Source: Gammaproteobacteria bacterium
GTDB taxonomy: Bacteria > Pseudomonadota > Gammaproteobacteria > Burkholderiales > Gallionellaceae
Length of the DNA stretch: 64,000 nt
Direction of reading: 5' to 3'
NCBI GenBank assembly: GCA_018820925.1
Contig: JAHJNJ010000002.1
Location: forward strand, 60,619 to 124,618
How positions within the stretch are numbered: the stretch's first letter is position 1; each line of letters starts with the position of its first letter. Below the pieces are notes generated by a model, which was not told the DNA's origin, did not search any database, and was given only the letters and a program-made list of their open reading frames with translations. Shown piece by piece: positions 17,501 through 26,371 of this stretch. The position numbers and the translations under genes are program-made.

Positions 17501-19469
17501 TCTGGACGAGAAGGTCGGTGCGCTGGAAACGCTGTTGATGGACAAGCACAACTATATGTCCATGGTCAGCGGTGACGGCGCTTGTCTGGGTTGCGGCGAA
17601 AAATCCACCATTCACCTGTTCACCAGCACGGTCACCGCGCTGATGCAGCCGCGCGTGAAGAAATTCCTGGCCAAGATCGACAAGTTGATTGCCGATCTGG
17701 AGAACCATGTACGCCTCAAGCTCAGTTCTACTGTCAATCTTACCGACACACAAGCGCTGCTGCAGGCGGTACAAGCCAACAAGGGGCACGACCTGACGCT
17801 GGCCAACCTGTCGGAAAGCTTGCTGGCCAAGCATCCCGGCCAGCCCATCGACCCGCAATGGCTGCAACGCGTGAGCCAGATGCTGGAGCAACTCAAAGAC
17901 CTGCGCTGGCGCTACATGGAAGGCCCGGCCAAGAACGGGCGTGCCGAAATGGGCATCATCAACTCCACCGGTTGCACCTCGGTGTGGGCATCCACTTTCC
18001 CGTTCAACCCCTATCCGTTCCCGTGGACGTCGCACCTGTTCCAGGATTCGCCGTCGGTGGCGATGGGCATCTTCGAAGGCCACATGTGCGCGATGGTGGA
18101 AGGTTTCAAGACCGTGCGCCAGGTCGAGATGGAATTGGCAGGCGGCTACGATCCGGAAGCGAACGGCGATTTCTTCGCGCGCTTCAACTGGGAACAGCTC
18201 ACCGATGAAGAATGGCACTTGTGCCCGCCAGTGCTGGCCATGGGCGGCGACGGTGCGATGTTCGACATCGGCTTCCAGAACCTGTCGCGCGCGCTGATGT
18301 CGGGCAAGCCGGTCAAGATCCTGATCGTAGACACGCAGGTGTATTCCAACACCGGCGGCCAGGCCTGTACCTCCGGTTTCATCGGCCAGGTGGCGGACAT
18401 GTCGCCGTACGGCAAGAGCCAGCACGGCAAGACCGAGAAGCGCAAGGAGATCAGTGTGATCGGTATGGCACACCGTACTTCGTTCGTGGCGCAAGTGTCG
18501 CAGGCCAACATTACGCACATGCTGGAAAGCTTCATCGACGGCCTCAACACGCGCCGTCCTGCACTGTTCAATGCGTATGCGGTATGTCCGCCGGAACACG
18601 GCGTGGGCGACGACGGTGCGGTGGCACAAAGCAAGATGGCGACAGAATCGCGTGCTTTCCCGCTGTTCCGCTACAACCCCGATCTGGGCGTGACCTTCTC
18701 CGAATGCACCACGCTGGAAGGCAACCCGGCGCTGGATGCCGACTGGCCAACCTATGACCTCGCCTATGTGGACGAGGCGGGCGAGCAAAAGACGATGACA
18801 ATGCCGATGACCTTTGCCGATTTCGCGTTGAGCGAAGGCCGCTTCGCCAAGCAGTTCAAGAAGGCGCCGCCCGAGACCTGGAACGACGAGCAGGTGCTGC
18901 TGGGCGATTTCCTCAAGCTGTCCGAGGAAGAGCGCGAAGGCAAATTCCCGTTCATCTGGGCGGTGGACAAGAAGCAGCGCCTGATGCGTGTGCTCACGTC
19001 GGTCGAGATGGTGCGATCCTGCGAAGAACGTCTGCAGTTCTGGCACCAGCTCAAGGATGTGGCCAGTGCCGGTGGCGCCCAGGTCGATGAGCAAGCCATC
19101 GCCAACCGTGTGCGCCAGGAACTGATCCAGCAACTGTCGTCCGGCCTGAGCGGCGCACCCGCTGCGGCGGCGCAACCTGCAGCGGGTGCCGCCCCGGCTG
19201 CGGCGGCATCTGCGGATGGCTACGAAACCGTGTGGATCGACACGCCGGAATGCACGGCCTGCGACGAATGCATGAACATCAACGGCAAGATATTCGGCTA
19301 CAACGACCAGAAGCTGGCGGTGGTGCTGAACCCGACTGCCGGGACCTTCCTCGACATCGTCAAGGCGGCGGAGAAGTGCACGGCAGGCATCATTCATCCC
19401 GGCACGCCGTGGAACGCGAGCGAGCCCAACCTGGAGAAACTGAAGGCGCGGGCGGCCAAGTTCAACTGA
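14541..19469 (+). CDS. nifJ: Extended pyruvate:ferredoxin (flavodoxin) oxidoreductase
   Basis: 1642 residues, against about 1170-1200 for usual NifJ/PFOR. It interconverts pyruvate + CoA and acetyl-CoA + CO2 with ferredoxin, using thiamine diphosphate. In order: alpha/TPP pyrimidine-binding domain (EREASHGAGAYPITPSTQMGEYWAEE region), CoA/gamma domain (IGGWGMVTTGKNLA), two [4Fe-4S] motifs beginning at C801 (CTACGECYTVC) and C937 (CKGCALCVEVC), and the TPP domain with GDGACLGCGEKS, GDGAMFDIGFQNL (GDG 1235-1237) and NTGGQ. Extra material lies between the two cluster motifs, after GCGEKSTIHLF, and at the C-terminus, where C1571, C1574 and C1577 begin a ferredoxin-like domain after an Ala/Pro linker. 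Flanked by rnfB and rnfC (2-nt gap), so ferredoxin is very probably shared with Rnf. Confidence 0.95.
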   Translation: MLNKLKQFKLTGADTSSKGGHTQYKYPGTRDAIDGNTAVIMVEREASHGAGAYPITPSTQMGEYWAEEVAKGHLNTAGQPLIFVEPESEHAAAAVTAGMSMTGMRAVNFTSAQGLAFMHESLYAAVGKRLTYVLNLGCRAITKASLNVHCAHDDYHCADDTGFIQVFAKNAQESADLNMIARKTAELSLTPAMVAQDGFLTTHQIEPMLVPERELIAEYLGCAEDVIDTPTPAQQMLYGPKRRRIPSIWDVDNPMQTGVVANQDAYMQAVAAQRPYFFDHIDELFDKNADEFHALTGRRYSRIGNYRCDDADYIILGQGSMIVQAEAVADWLRENRKIKVGVVNLTMFRPFPGDLLGKVLKGKKGVAVLERTDQPLAEDLPLMREVRAAVTKCVENARENSYADYACYESAKDMPSLYSGCYGLGSRDLQPEGLIAAVENMLPGAAHRKFYYLSIDFLRDESANPKQEIHQQALKAAYPRIKEMALRGSENPNLLPKNAIAVRMHSIGGWGMVTTGKNLAMTLFELLGWDIKANPKYGSEKKGQPTTYYLSAAPEPIRINCEHTHVDVVMSPDPQVFGHTNAVDGLGQGGVFIIQSNLDSAEALWQTFPMHIQKYIVDKKIRVFYLDAFKIAREESSNVDLQLRMQGNAFQGAFFHASDVKDRAGLSEETLFNAIENQLQHKFGSKGKRIVDDNLRVVRRGYEELLEIKPEQMIVGQRAKVVGKPAPALPVMLKRLPEGDGGISDVHRFWEQTGSFYMKGQGSDNLADPFMGLSVIPAVTGVYRDMTGVRFEHPEWKAENCTACGECYTVCPDSAIPGLVSTTSDVLNTAIQKIEIGGRPTRFLRKFSRAIDKKLRGALDKDGLDVRALLANAITEAFAADPTQGEDRTKLEAELNLLRAELGSFKFATTKPYWNQKEKKEKGAGGLFSITVNPYTCKGCALCVEVCGDDALTMVTQTTESIQTLRDDWNFWMDLPTTPPQYSRIDDLDEKVGALETLLMDKHNYMSMVSGDGACLGCGEKSTIHLFTSTVTALMQPRVKKFLAKIDKLIADLENHVRLKLSSTVNLTDTQALLQAVQANKGHDLTLANLSESLLAKHPGQPIDPQWLQRVSQMLEQLKDLRWRYMEGPAKNGRAEMGIINSTGCTSVWASTFPFNPYPFPWTSHLFQDSPSVAMGIFEGHMCAMVEGFKTVRQVEMELAGGYDPEANGDFFARFNWEQLTDEEWHLCPPVLAMGGDGAMFDIGFQNLSRALMSGKPVKILIVDTQVYSNTGGQACTSGFIGQVADMSPYGKSQHGKTEKRKEISVIGMAHRTSFVAQVSQANITHMLESFIDGLNTRRPALFNAYAVCPPEHGVGDDGAVAQSKMATESRAFPLFRYNPDLGVTFSECTTLEGNPALDADWPTYDLAYVDEAGEQKTMTMPMTFADFALSEGRFAKQFKKAPPETWNDEQVLLGDFLKLSEEEREGKFPFIWAVDKKQRLMRVLTSVEMVRSCEERLQFWHQLKDVASAGGAQVDEQAIANRVRQELIQQLSSGLSGAPAAAAQPAAGAAPAAAASADGYETVWIDTPECTACDECMNINGKIFGYNDQKLAVVLNPTAGTFLDIVKAAEKCTAGIIHPGTPWNASEPNLEKLKARAAKFN

Positions 19470-19471
19470 TC

Positions 19472-20812
19472 ATGCGATTGCCATTCTTAAAACGTGCCGC
19501 GACGTTCGAGCACGGCATCCATCCGGCCTATCACAAGGAGACCTGCAGTTTGCCGATCAAGCGTCTGGCGTTCGCGCCGCGCCTGATCGTGCCGCTGTCG
19601 CAGCATATCGGCAAACCGGCCGTGTGCTGCGTGAATGTCGGGCAGGAAGTGCTGCGCGGCCAGGTCATCGCCACGGCGGACGGTTTTGTTTCGCTGCCCG
19701 TGCATGCGCCCGCCACCGGCGTGGTGGAAGCCATCGGGCTGATGCCTGCCGCCAACGGCAAGATGGTCGACTCCATCACCATTCGCGTGTACCAGGCCGA
19801 CGGTCAGGCGGTGCAGGTCAGCGCACCGCGCGATTTCGAAAGCATGGACAGGAAAGAATTGCTGGCCGCGATCCAGGACACCGGCATTTCGGGTCTGGGC
19901 GGGGCGACTTTCCCCGCGCACGTCAAGCTCAGTGTGCCGCCGGAAACGGTGATCGATACCATGGTGGTGAACGGTGCGGAATGCGAGCCGTTCCTGACCT
20001 GCGACCACCGCATCATGGTGGAACGTACGCAGGATCTGATCCGCGGCATCCGCATTGCCATGAAAGCCAGCGGCGCGCCGCGCACCGTCATCGGCGTCGA
20101 GGACAACAAGCCGGACGCCATCGCCGCCATTCAGGCAGCGCTGCCCGCCGACGGCAGCATTACCGTAAAAGCGCTGGAAACCAAATATCCGCAGGGCGCG
20201 GAAGACACCATCATCTATGCGCTGCTCGGCCGCGAGATTCCCGCCGGACAACGCCCCGCAGCCATCGGCGTGCTGGTGAACAACGTGATGACACTGGCCT
20301 ATCTGGGCCGCCTGTTGCCGGCGGGCGAGGGCATCGTCGAGCGCGTGCTGACCGTGGCCGGTCCGGCCGTCGAACGTCCCGGCAACTACATCGTGCCCAT
20401 CGGTACGCCGTTGCGCTTTTTACTGGAGCAGGTCGGCGCCAAGAGCAGTGCGAAGGAGATCATTCTCGGCGGCCCGATGATGGGCATGACCATTTCCTCG
20501 CTGGATGTGCCCGTCACCAAGGGCACCTCGGGCGTGCTCGCCTTTGCCGAAGCGCAACTGGCGGGCGAGGTGCAACGCACCTACACCTGCGTCAAATGCG
20601 GCGAATGCCTCAAGGTGTGCCCCAAGTTCCTCAATCCGTCGCAACTGGGTTTGCTGGCAGCCAAGCGCGAATACGCCGAAATGGCCGAACGCTACAACCT
20701 GGACCGTTGTTTCGAGTGCGGCTGCTGCAGCTATGTGTGCCCGTCGCATATTCCATTAGTCCAACAATTCCGTATTGCTAAAGCGGTCAACAGAGAGAAG
20801 TCTTCAGCATGA
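19472..20812 (+). CDS. rnfC: Rnf complex subunit RnfC
   Basis: 446 residues, with start ATG two bases after nifJ. It contains the NADH/FMN-binding segment (SGLGGATFPAHVK, VVNGAECEPFLTCDHR) homologous to the NuoF/Nqo1 fold and two [4Fe-4S] motifs near the C-terminus (CVKCGECLKVCPKFLNP and CFECGCCSYVCPSHIP). RnfC is the peripheral subunit that exchanges electrons with NAD+/NADH. The gene overlaps rnfD by four bases (ATGA), which indicates translational coupling. Length and motif set are normal for compact RnfC without the enterobacterial C-terminal Ala-rich extension. Confidence 0.96.
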   Translation: MRLPFLKRAATFEHGIHPAYHKETCSLPIKRLAFAPRLIVPLSQHIGKPAVCCVNVGQEVLRGQVIATADGFVSLPVHAPATGVVEAIGLMPAANGKMVDSITIRVYQADGQAVQVSAPRDFESMDRKELLAAIQDTGISGLGGATFPAHVKLSVPPETVIDTMVVNGAECEPFLTCDHRIMVERTQDLIRGIRIAMKASGAPRTVIGVEDNKPDAIAAIQAALPADGSITVKALETKYPQGAEDTIIYALLGREIPAGQRPAAIGVLVNNVMTLAYLGRLLPAGEGIVERVLTVAGPAVERPGNYIVPIGTPLRFLLEQVGAKSSAKEIILGGPMMGMTISSLDVPVTKGTSGVLAFAEAQLAGEVQRTYTCVKCGECLKVCPKFLNPSQLGLLAAKREYAEMAERYNLDRCFECGCCSYVCPSHIPLVQQFRIAKAVNREKSSA

Positions 20813-21849
20813 GCATTGAACTTCGCACTTCGCCGCACCAGGTCAGCGACCGCAGCGTGCCCACCATCATGAAGCATGTGGTGTTGTCGCTGCTGCCGGT
20901 TTGCGCGTTCTCGGTCTGGCAATACGGCCTGTCGGCTTTGGCCCTGTTGCTCACCATCACCGCCACCTGCCTGCTCACCGAACGCTTGCTCAATCGTTCG
21001 GCCGGACAGCCGAGCACGCTGGGCGACTGGAGCGCCGCCATCACCGGGGTGTTGCTGGCGCTGACGTTGCCGCCGTCCTTTCCGTTGTGGATGGGCGTGG
21101 TGGCCGGTTTTGTGGCGATTGCCATCGGCAAGGCGCTGTTCGGCGGGCTGGGCTTCAATGTATTCAACCCGGCATTGATCGGCCGCGCTTTCGTGCAGGC
21201 CGCGTTTCCGGTTGCGATCACCACCTGGGTGCCCGCGTTCTCGGCGCAGCGCTTTACCGAATTGGTGCCGACGACGCTGACCGCGCCGTTGATGATGCCG
21301 CCCGAGATCGTCGACTGGGTCAAGCAGCAGGCCGTGGATGCGTTCACCGGCGCCACGCCGCTGGCACGCTGGAAATTCGAGAATGTGGTGGCATCGACCT
21401 ATGACTTGTTGACGGGCGCCGTGACCGCTTCCGCAGGCGAGACTTCGGCCATCCTCATCCTCGTGTGCGGCTTGTATCTCGCGGCGCGCAAATTCATGGA
21501 CTGGCGCATCCCGGTGGCGGTGCTGGCTTCGGCGGCGCTCACCGCCTGGCTGTTCCAGTGGTACGACCCGGCGCATTATCCGTCGCCGACGTTTGTGTTG
21601 TTCTCCGGTGGCCTGATGCTGGGCGCGGTGTACATGGCGACCGACATGGCGACTTCGCCCGTGACGCCGCTGGGCGTGTGGATCTATGGCGCGGTGATCG
21701 GCGTGGTGACGGTGATGATCCGTTACTTCGGCGGGCTGACCGAGGGCGTGATGTACGCCATCCTGCTCGGCAATGCGCTGACCCCGTTCATTGACCTGTA
21801 CACGCAGCCGCGCGTGTTCGGCACCCGCCAGCAAGGGAAGAAGAAATGA
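20809..21849 (+). CDS. rnfD: Rnf complex membrane subunit RnfD
   Basis: 346 residues with about nine to ten hydrophobic helices. It belongs to the NqrB/RnfD family. The covalent FMN-attachment motif is present as FTGATPLA with the acceptor threonine at residue 183; flavinylation needs an ApbE transferase, which is not encoded in this window. RnfD carries electrons across the membrane and helps couple them to ion movement. Start and stop overlap neighbours by four bases on both sides. Confidence 0.96.
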   Translation: MSIELRTSPHQVSDRSVPTIMKHVVLSLLPVCAFSVWQYGLSALALLLTITATCLLTERLLNRSAGQPSTLGDWSAAITGVLLALTLPPSFPLWMGVVAGFVAIAIGKALFGGLGFNVFNPALIGRAFVQAAFPVAITTWVPAFSAQRFTELVPTTLTAPLMMPPEIVDWVKQQAVDAFTGATPLARWKFENVVASTYDLLTGAVTASAGETSAILILVCGLYLAARKFMDWRIPVAVLASAALTAWLFQWYDPAHYPSPTFVLFSGGLMLGAVYMATDMATSPVTPLGVWIYGAVIGVVTVMIRYFGGLTEGVMYAILLGNALTPFIDLYTQPRVFGTRQQGKKK

Positions 21850-22517
21850 GCGAGCCCGTCATTCATAAAACGACGCCCGCCAACAAGATGGTCCTGACCA
21901 TGGGATTGGTTGCCACCATCTGTGGCGTGCTCATCGTGGGCGCGTTCGAGGGGACACAGGCGCCCATCGCGGAAAACAAACGCATCATGGTGGAGCGCGC
22001 CGTGTTCAAGGTGCTGCCGGGTGCCGCCACCGTGCGCGAGTACGCCGCAACGGCAACGGGCATCCAGCCGCTGACGGGCGCCATGCCGGAAGGCGGTGTG
22101 AAATTCTATGCCGCTTACGACCAAGCCGGCGTGCTCAAGGGTATCGCGGCCGAGGGCGCAGCCAAGGGATATTCCGATACCGTGCGCGTGCTGTACGGCT
22201 ACGACGTGCAATGCCAGTGCATCATCGGCATGGGCGTCGTGTCCATGCGCGAGACGCCGGGCATCGGCGACAAGATCATCACCGACCAGGCGTTCCTGAA
22301 GAATTTCGAGGCGCTGGATGTGCGCGTGAATACCGAGATGACGGCATTGGCCAATGCAGTGAAGACGGTCAAGCACGGCACCAAGACCAACCCGTGGCAG
22401 ATCGACGCCATTGCCGGTGCCACCATCACGTCCAAGGCGGTCGGGCGCGGCATCAATGAAAGCGCGCAGAAACTGCTGCCAAAACTGGTTCCACATATTG
22501 CGGAGTTAAAACCATGA
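21846..22517 (+). CDS. rnfG: Rnf complex subunit RnfG, covalent FMN carrier
   Basis: 223 residues. One N-terminal membrane helix (KMVLTMGLVATICGVLIVGAF) precedes a periplasmic FMN-binding domain. The attachment motif AGATITSKAV has its acceptor threonine at residue 193. MRETPGIGDKI is the second typical RnfG/NqrC element. The gene overlaps rnfD and rnfE by four bases each. Confidence 0.95.
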   Translation: MSEPVIHKTTPANKMVLTMGLVATICGVLIVGAFEGTQAPIAENKRIMVERAVFKVLPGAATVREYAATATGIQPLTGAMPEGGVKFYAAYDQAGVLKGIAAEGAAKGYSDTVRVLYGYDVQCQCIIGMGVVSMRETPGIGDKIITDQAFLKNFEALDVRVNTEMTALANAVKTVKHGTKTNPWQIDAIAGATITSKAVGRGINESAQKLLPKLVPHIAELKP

Positions 22518-23158
22518 GCCTGCCCAATCCAGCCGACGAAGGCATTACTTTCGACACCTTCATGGAAGGCGTCTGGCGCCAGAACCCGGTGTTCGTGATG
22601 GTGTTGGGCATGTGCCCGGTGATGGCCGTCACTGTCTCCGCCATCAACGGCATCTCGATGGGGATCGCCACCACCTTCGTGCTGACCTGTTCCTGTTTCC
22701 TGGTCTCGCTGTTGCGCAAGCTGGTGCCCAAGGAAGTGCGCATCGCCACCTATATCGTGATCATCGCCACCTTCGTGACGCTGGTCGATTACCTCATCCA
22801 GGCGGGCAGCCTGGCGCTGTACGAAGCGCTGGGCGCCTTCATCCAGCTGATCGTGGTGAACTGCATCATTCTCGGCCGCGCCGAGGCGCATGCGTCCAGG
22901 AATCCGCCGCTCAAGGCCGTGGTCAACGCGCTGGGCATGGGGCTGGGCTTCACCATCGGCCTGTTCGCGCTGGGCGGCACGCGCGAGATATTGGGCGCGG
23001 GCAAGTTGTTCGGCATTTCGCTGTTCGGCGAGCATTTCCAGCCGTGGGTGGTGATGGTATTGCCGCCGGGCGGATTCTTCGTACTGGGCGGCTGGCTGCT
23101 GCTGTTCGCCCTGTTCCGCGGCAAGGCGGCAGAAGGAGGGCATACACATGGGGCATGA
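22514..23158 (+). CDS. rnfE: Rnf complex membrane subunit RnfE
   Basis: 214 residues, about six membrane helices. It contains the conserved VLGMCPVMAVT element near the first helix, and LIVVNCIILGRAEAHASRN, the pseudo-repeat of the RnfA/RnfE (NqrD/NqrE) pair. In these families the Cys residues of the two subunits jointly hold an iron or iron-sulfur centre within the membrane. The gene overlaps rnfG by four bases and rnfA by eleven. Confidence 0.95.
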   Translation: MSLPNPADEGITFDTFMEGVWRQNPVFVMVLGMCPVMAVTVSAINGISMGIATTFVLTCSCFLVSLLRKLVPKEVRIATYIVIIATFVTLVDYLIQAGSLALYEALGAFIQLIVVNCIILGRAEAHASRNPPLKAVVNALGMGLGFTIGLFALGGTREILGAGKLFGISLFGEHFQPWVVMVLPPGGFFVLGGWLLLFALFRGKAAEGGHTHGA

Positions 23159-23735
23159 GTCTTTAAGCCAGATTTTCATCGGCACGCTGCTCACCAATAA
23201 CTTTGTGCTGGCGATGTTCCTCGGGTTGTGTCCGTTCCTGGGCGTGTCGGGCCGTTTGAGTACCGCTGTCCCGATGGGTGCGGCGACGACATTCGTGATG
23301 CTGGTGGCGTCGCTGTGCGCCTACGCGCTGAACTTGTTGCTGAGCTATTTCAATCTCGAGTTCCTGCGCCTGATCTCCTACATCGTGGTGATCGCCTCTG
23401 CGGTGCAACTGGTGGAGATGGTGATGAAGAAATACAGCCCGGCGCTGTTCCGCGCGCTGGGCATTTTCCTGCCGCTGATCACCACCAACTGCGCGGTGCT
23501 CGCGGTGGCGCTGTTCCAGACCGCGCGCGAATACAACTTTTCGCAGTCGCTGGTGTTCGCACTCGGCGGCGGCGCGGGTTTCACGCTGGCGCTGGTGTTG
23601 ATGGCGTCGCTGCGCGAGCGCCTGCAACTGGCCAACGTGCCGGTGCTGGTACAGGGCACGGCGCTGTCGCTGATCCTGGCCGGATTGCTGTCGCTGACCT
23701 TCATGGGCTTTGCCGGATTGGGCGGTGGCGAATGA
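23148..23735 (+). CDS. rnfA: Rnf complex membrane subunit RnfA
   Basis: 195 residues, six predicted helices. FVLAMFLGLCPFLGVSGRL and PLITTNCAVLAVALF carry the conserved cysteines that pair with those of RnfE to bind the intramembrane iron centre. Length matches the family. The last bases form an ATGA overlap with the following 61-residue gene, so that gene is translationally coupled to rnfA. Confidence 0.96.
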   Translation: MGHESLSQIFIGTLLTNNFVLAMFLGLCPFLGVSGRLSTAVPMGAATTFVMLVASLCAYALNLLLSYFNLEFLRLISYIVVIASAVQLVEMVMKKYSPALFRALGIFLPLITTNCAVLAVALFQTAREYNFSQSLVFALGGGAGFTLALVLMASLRERLQLANVPVLVQGTALSLILAGLLSLTFMGFAGLGGGE

Positions 23736-23917
23736 CTTACCTCAAGACAGTGCTGATCGTGCTCGGTTTGCTGGCTGGCTGGCTGCTCGTGCGCGAAGTT
23801 GCCCGTCGTTTTGCCGCGCGTTATCCGGAATTCGGCGCGGTGCGCGAAGAAGGCGAAGGCTGCGGTTGCGGTAACCACAAATGTGGCACGGATCAGTGCA
23901 AGCGCGAGGCGCACTGA
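23732..23917 (+). CDS. Small Cys-rich single-span membrane protein, last gene of the rnf run
   Basis: 61 residues, started by an ATG that overlaps the rnfA stop (ATGA). Residues 3-20 form one membrane helix (YLKTVLIVLGLLAGWLLV), followed by a basic/acidic segment and a Cys/His-rich tail GCGCGNHKCGTDQCKREAH with four cysteines and two histidines. The layout resembles that of NqrM, the small Cys-containing protein needed to mature the iron centre of Na+-NQR, and of FeoB-associated Cys-rich proteins, although I cannot claim homology. Tight coupling to rnfA suggests a role in assembling the RnfA/RnfE iron centre. That function is inference; that it is a real gene is likely. Confidence 0.75.
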   Translation: MTYLKTVLIVLGLLAGWLLVREVARRFAARYPEFGAVREEGEGCGCGNHKCGTDQCKREAH

Positions 23918-23992
23918 GCATTATTTGATTTTTTGCCGGAATAAATATCGGCCCGATTTATGAAACGCAGTACAACAACACAGGAGAAGGTC

Positions 23993-26371
23993 ATGCAAGC
24001 GTACGTCATTCCGTTCCAGTCTCTGGGTCTAACTGACATCCCGGAGGTGGGCGGGAAGAACGCCTCGCTCGGCGAAATGATCTCCAGTCTGAGCTCGTCC
24101 GGCGTGCATGTGCCCGGCGGCTTCGCCACCACGGCGCAGGCGTATCGCGATTTTCTGGCGCATGACGGTCTGGACAAGCGCATCGAACAGGCGCTGGAAA
24201 CATTGGACGTGGAAGATGTCACCGCGCTGGCCGAGGCCGGACGCGCAATCCGTAGCTGGATCGTGGAAGCGCCGCTGCCCAAACGCCTGGAAGACGAAAT
24301 CCGCAGCCACTACGAGAAACTGTCCACGGGAAGCGAAGGCAGTTTTGCGGTGCGTTCCTCGGCCACGGCGGAAGATTTACCTGATGCCTCGTTCGCCGGA
24401 CAGCAGGAAACCTTCCTCAATATCCAGGGTATCGACAACATCCTGCACGCGATCCGCGAAGTGTTTGCGTCGCTGTACAACGACCGCGCCATCTCCTACC
24501 GCGTGCACAAGGACTTCACCCATGCCGACGTGGCGCTATCCGCCGGCGTGCAGCGCATGGTGCGTTCCGATCTGGGCGCGTCCGGCGTGATGTTCACGCT
24601 GGATACCGAATCCGGTTTCCGCGATGCCGTGTTCATCACTTCGTCCTTCGGCTTGGGCGAGATGGTGGTGCAGGGCGCGGTCAATCCCGATGAATTCTAT
24701 GTGCACAAGCCGCAATTGCAGGCCGGCTTTCCGGCCGTCATTCGCCGCAGCCTGGGTTCCAAACAGCAGCGCATGGTATTCGATACACAGCGTTCCGCCG
24801 GGCGTTCCACGCGCATCGAGCCGGTTCCCGCCGCCGACCAGGCGCGCTTCTCGCTGAGCGATGCAGATGTGTTGCAGTTGGCACGTTATGCCATCTCCAT
24901 CGAGCAGCATTACGGCCGCCCGATGGATATCGAGTGGGGCAAGGACGGCGTGGACGGCAAGCTGTACATTTTGCAGGCGCGTCCGGAAACGGTGAAGTCG
25001 AATGCCGCTACGGGCGGTGGCACTGAGAAATACCGTCTGCAACAGCGCGGCGACGTGCTGGTTGAAGGCCGCGCGATCGGCCAGAAGATCGGCACGGGGC
25101 GCGTGCGTATCGTTGCCAGCACCGACGAGATGGATAAGGTCATGGCGGGCGATGTGCTGGTCACCGACATGACCGACCCGAATTGGGAACCCGTGATGAA
25201 GAAGGCTTCCGCCATCATCACCAATCGCGGCGGGCGCACCTGCCATGCCGCCATCATCGCGCGCGAACTCGGCATTCCCGCCATTGTTGGCTGCGGCCAC
25301 GCCACCACCGCGCTGCAGGAAGGCGAGACCGTTACCGCGTCCTGCGCCGAGGGCGACACCGGCTTTGTGTACCACGGCGCGCTGCCGTTCGAGGTGGTCG
25401 TCCACAGCGAAGAAGAATTGCCGCATATTCCCGTCAAATTGATGCTCAACGTGGGCAACCCCACACTGGCATTCGAGTTTGCGCAACTGCCGTCGGCGGG
25501 TGTGGGCCTGGCGCGCCTGGAATTCATCATCAACAACCTGATCGGTATCCACCCCAAAGCGGTGCTGGAGCACGACAAGCTGCCGAAGTCCCTGCACGAG
25601 GCCGTGCTACACCGCGCAGCGGGGTATGCCAGCCCGCAAGAATTCTATGTCGAGAAGATCACCGAGGGCGTGTCCACGCTGGCCGCTGCGTTCTGGCCCA
25701 AACCGGTGATCGTGCGCATGTCCGACTTCAAGTCCAACGAATACCGCAAGCTGCTGGGCGGCGACGTCTACGAGCCCATGGAAGAGAATCCGATGATCGG
25801 TTTCCGCGGCGCAGGGCGCTACGTGGCGACGAACTTCAGCGACTGTTTCGAACTGGAATGCCGCGCCATGAAACGCGTGCGCGAGACGCTGGGTTATACC
25901 AACGTCGAGTTGATGATCCCGTTTGTGCGCACCGTGCAGGAAGCACGCGAAGTCGTGGCCTCGCTGGCGAAGCACGGCCTCAAGCGCGGCGAAAAAGGAT
26001 TGCGCCTGATCATGATGTGCGAAATCCCGTCCAATGCGTTGCTGGCCGAAGAGTTCCTGCAGCACTTCGACGGTTTCTCCATCGGCTCCAATGACCTCAC
26101 GCAGTTGACGCTGGGCCTGGATCGCGATTCCAGCTTGGTGGCGGACCGTTTCGACGAACGCGATCCTGCGGTCAAGGCGCTGCTGAAAATGGCGATCACG
26201 ACCTGCAACCGTTTGAACAAATATGTCGGCATCTGCGGACAAGGACCATCAGACCATTTTGATTTCGCGGAGTGGCTGGTGAAAACCGGCATTCAGACAA
26301 TGTCGCTCAATCCGGATACGGTTGTTGAAACATGGCGCAAGCTGGCCGAGAAAGGAAATGCCAGGAAATAA
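23993..26371 (+). CDS. ppsA: Phosphoenolpyruvate synthase (pyruvate, water dikinase)
   Basis: 792 residues. The ATG after AGGAGAAGGTC was chosen. It converts pyruvate + ATP + water to PEP + AMP + phosphate. The N-terminal ATP-grasp domain ([40 protein letters not shown]) is followed by the phosphohistidine domain with His418 in [15 protein letters not shown]. The C-terminal PEP/pyruvate domain ends with Cys748 in [11 protein letters not shown]. It follows the rnf run by 75 nt on the same strand. With PFOR upstream, it would draw newly made pyruvate into PEP and gluconeogenesis. Confidence 0.96.
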   Translation: MQAYVIPFQSLGLTDIPEVGGKNASLGEMISSLSSSGVHVPGGFATTAQAYRDFLAHDGLDKRIEQALETLDVEDVTALAEAGRAIRSWIVEAPLPKRLEDEIRSHYEKLSTGSEGSFAVRSSATAEDLPDASFAGQQETFLNIQGIDNILHAIREVFASLYNDRAISYRVHKDFTHADVALSAGVQRMVRSDLGASGVMFTLDTESGFRDAVFITSSFGLGEMVVQGAVNPDEFYVHKPQLQAGFPAVIRRSLGSKQQRMVFDTQRSAGRSTRIEPVPAADQARFSLSDADVLQLARYAISIEQHYGRPMDIEWGKDGVDGKLYILQARPETVKSNAATGGGTEKYRLQQRGDVLVEGRAIGQKIGTGRVRIVASTDEMDKVMAGDVLVTDMTDPNWEPVMKKASAIITNRGGRTCHAAIIARELGIPAIVGCGHATTALQEGETVTASCAEGDTGFVYHGALPFEVVVHSEEELPHIPVKLMLNVGNPTLAFEFAQLPSAGVGLARLEFIINNLIGIHPKAVLEHDKLPKSLHEAVLHRAAGYASPQEFYVEKITEGVSTLAAAFWPKPVIVRMSDFKSNEYRKLLGGDVYEPMEENPMIGFRGAGRYVATNFSDCFELECRAMKRVRETLGYTNVELMIPFVRTVQEAREVVASLAKHGLKRGEKGLRLIMMCEIPSNALLAEEFLQHFDGFSIGSNDLTQLTLGLDRDSSLVADRFDERDPAVKALLKMAITTCNRLNKYVGICGQGPSDHFDFAEWLVKTGIQTMSLNPDTVVETWRKLAEKGNARK

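Noticed and set aside
14973..19397. Very long open frame (over 1400 codons) antisense to nifJ
   Set aside because: It is the mirror of a strongly GC3-biased gene, has His/Gln/Arg-rich nonsense composition and no recognisable domain; the plus-strand PFOR is unambiguous.
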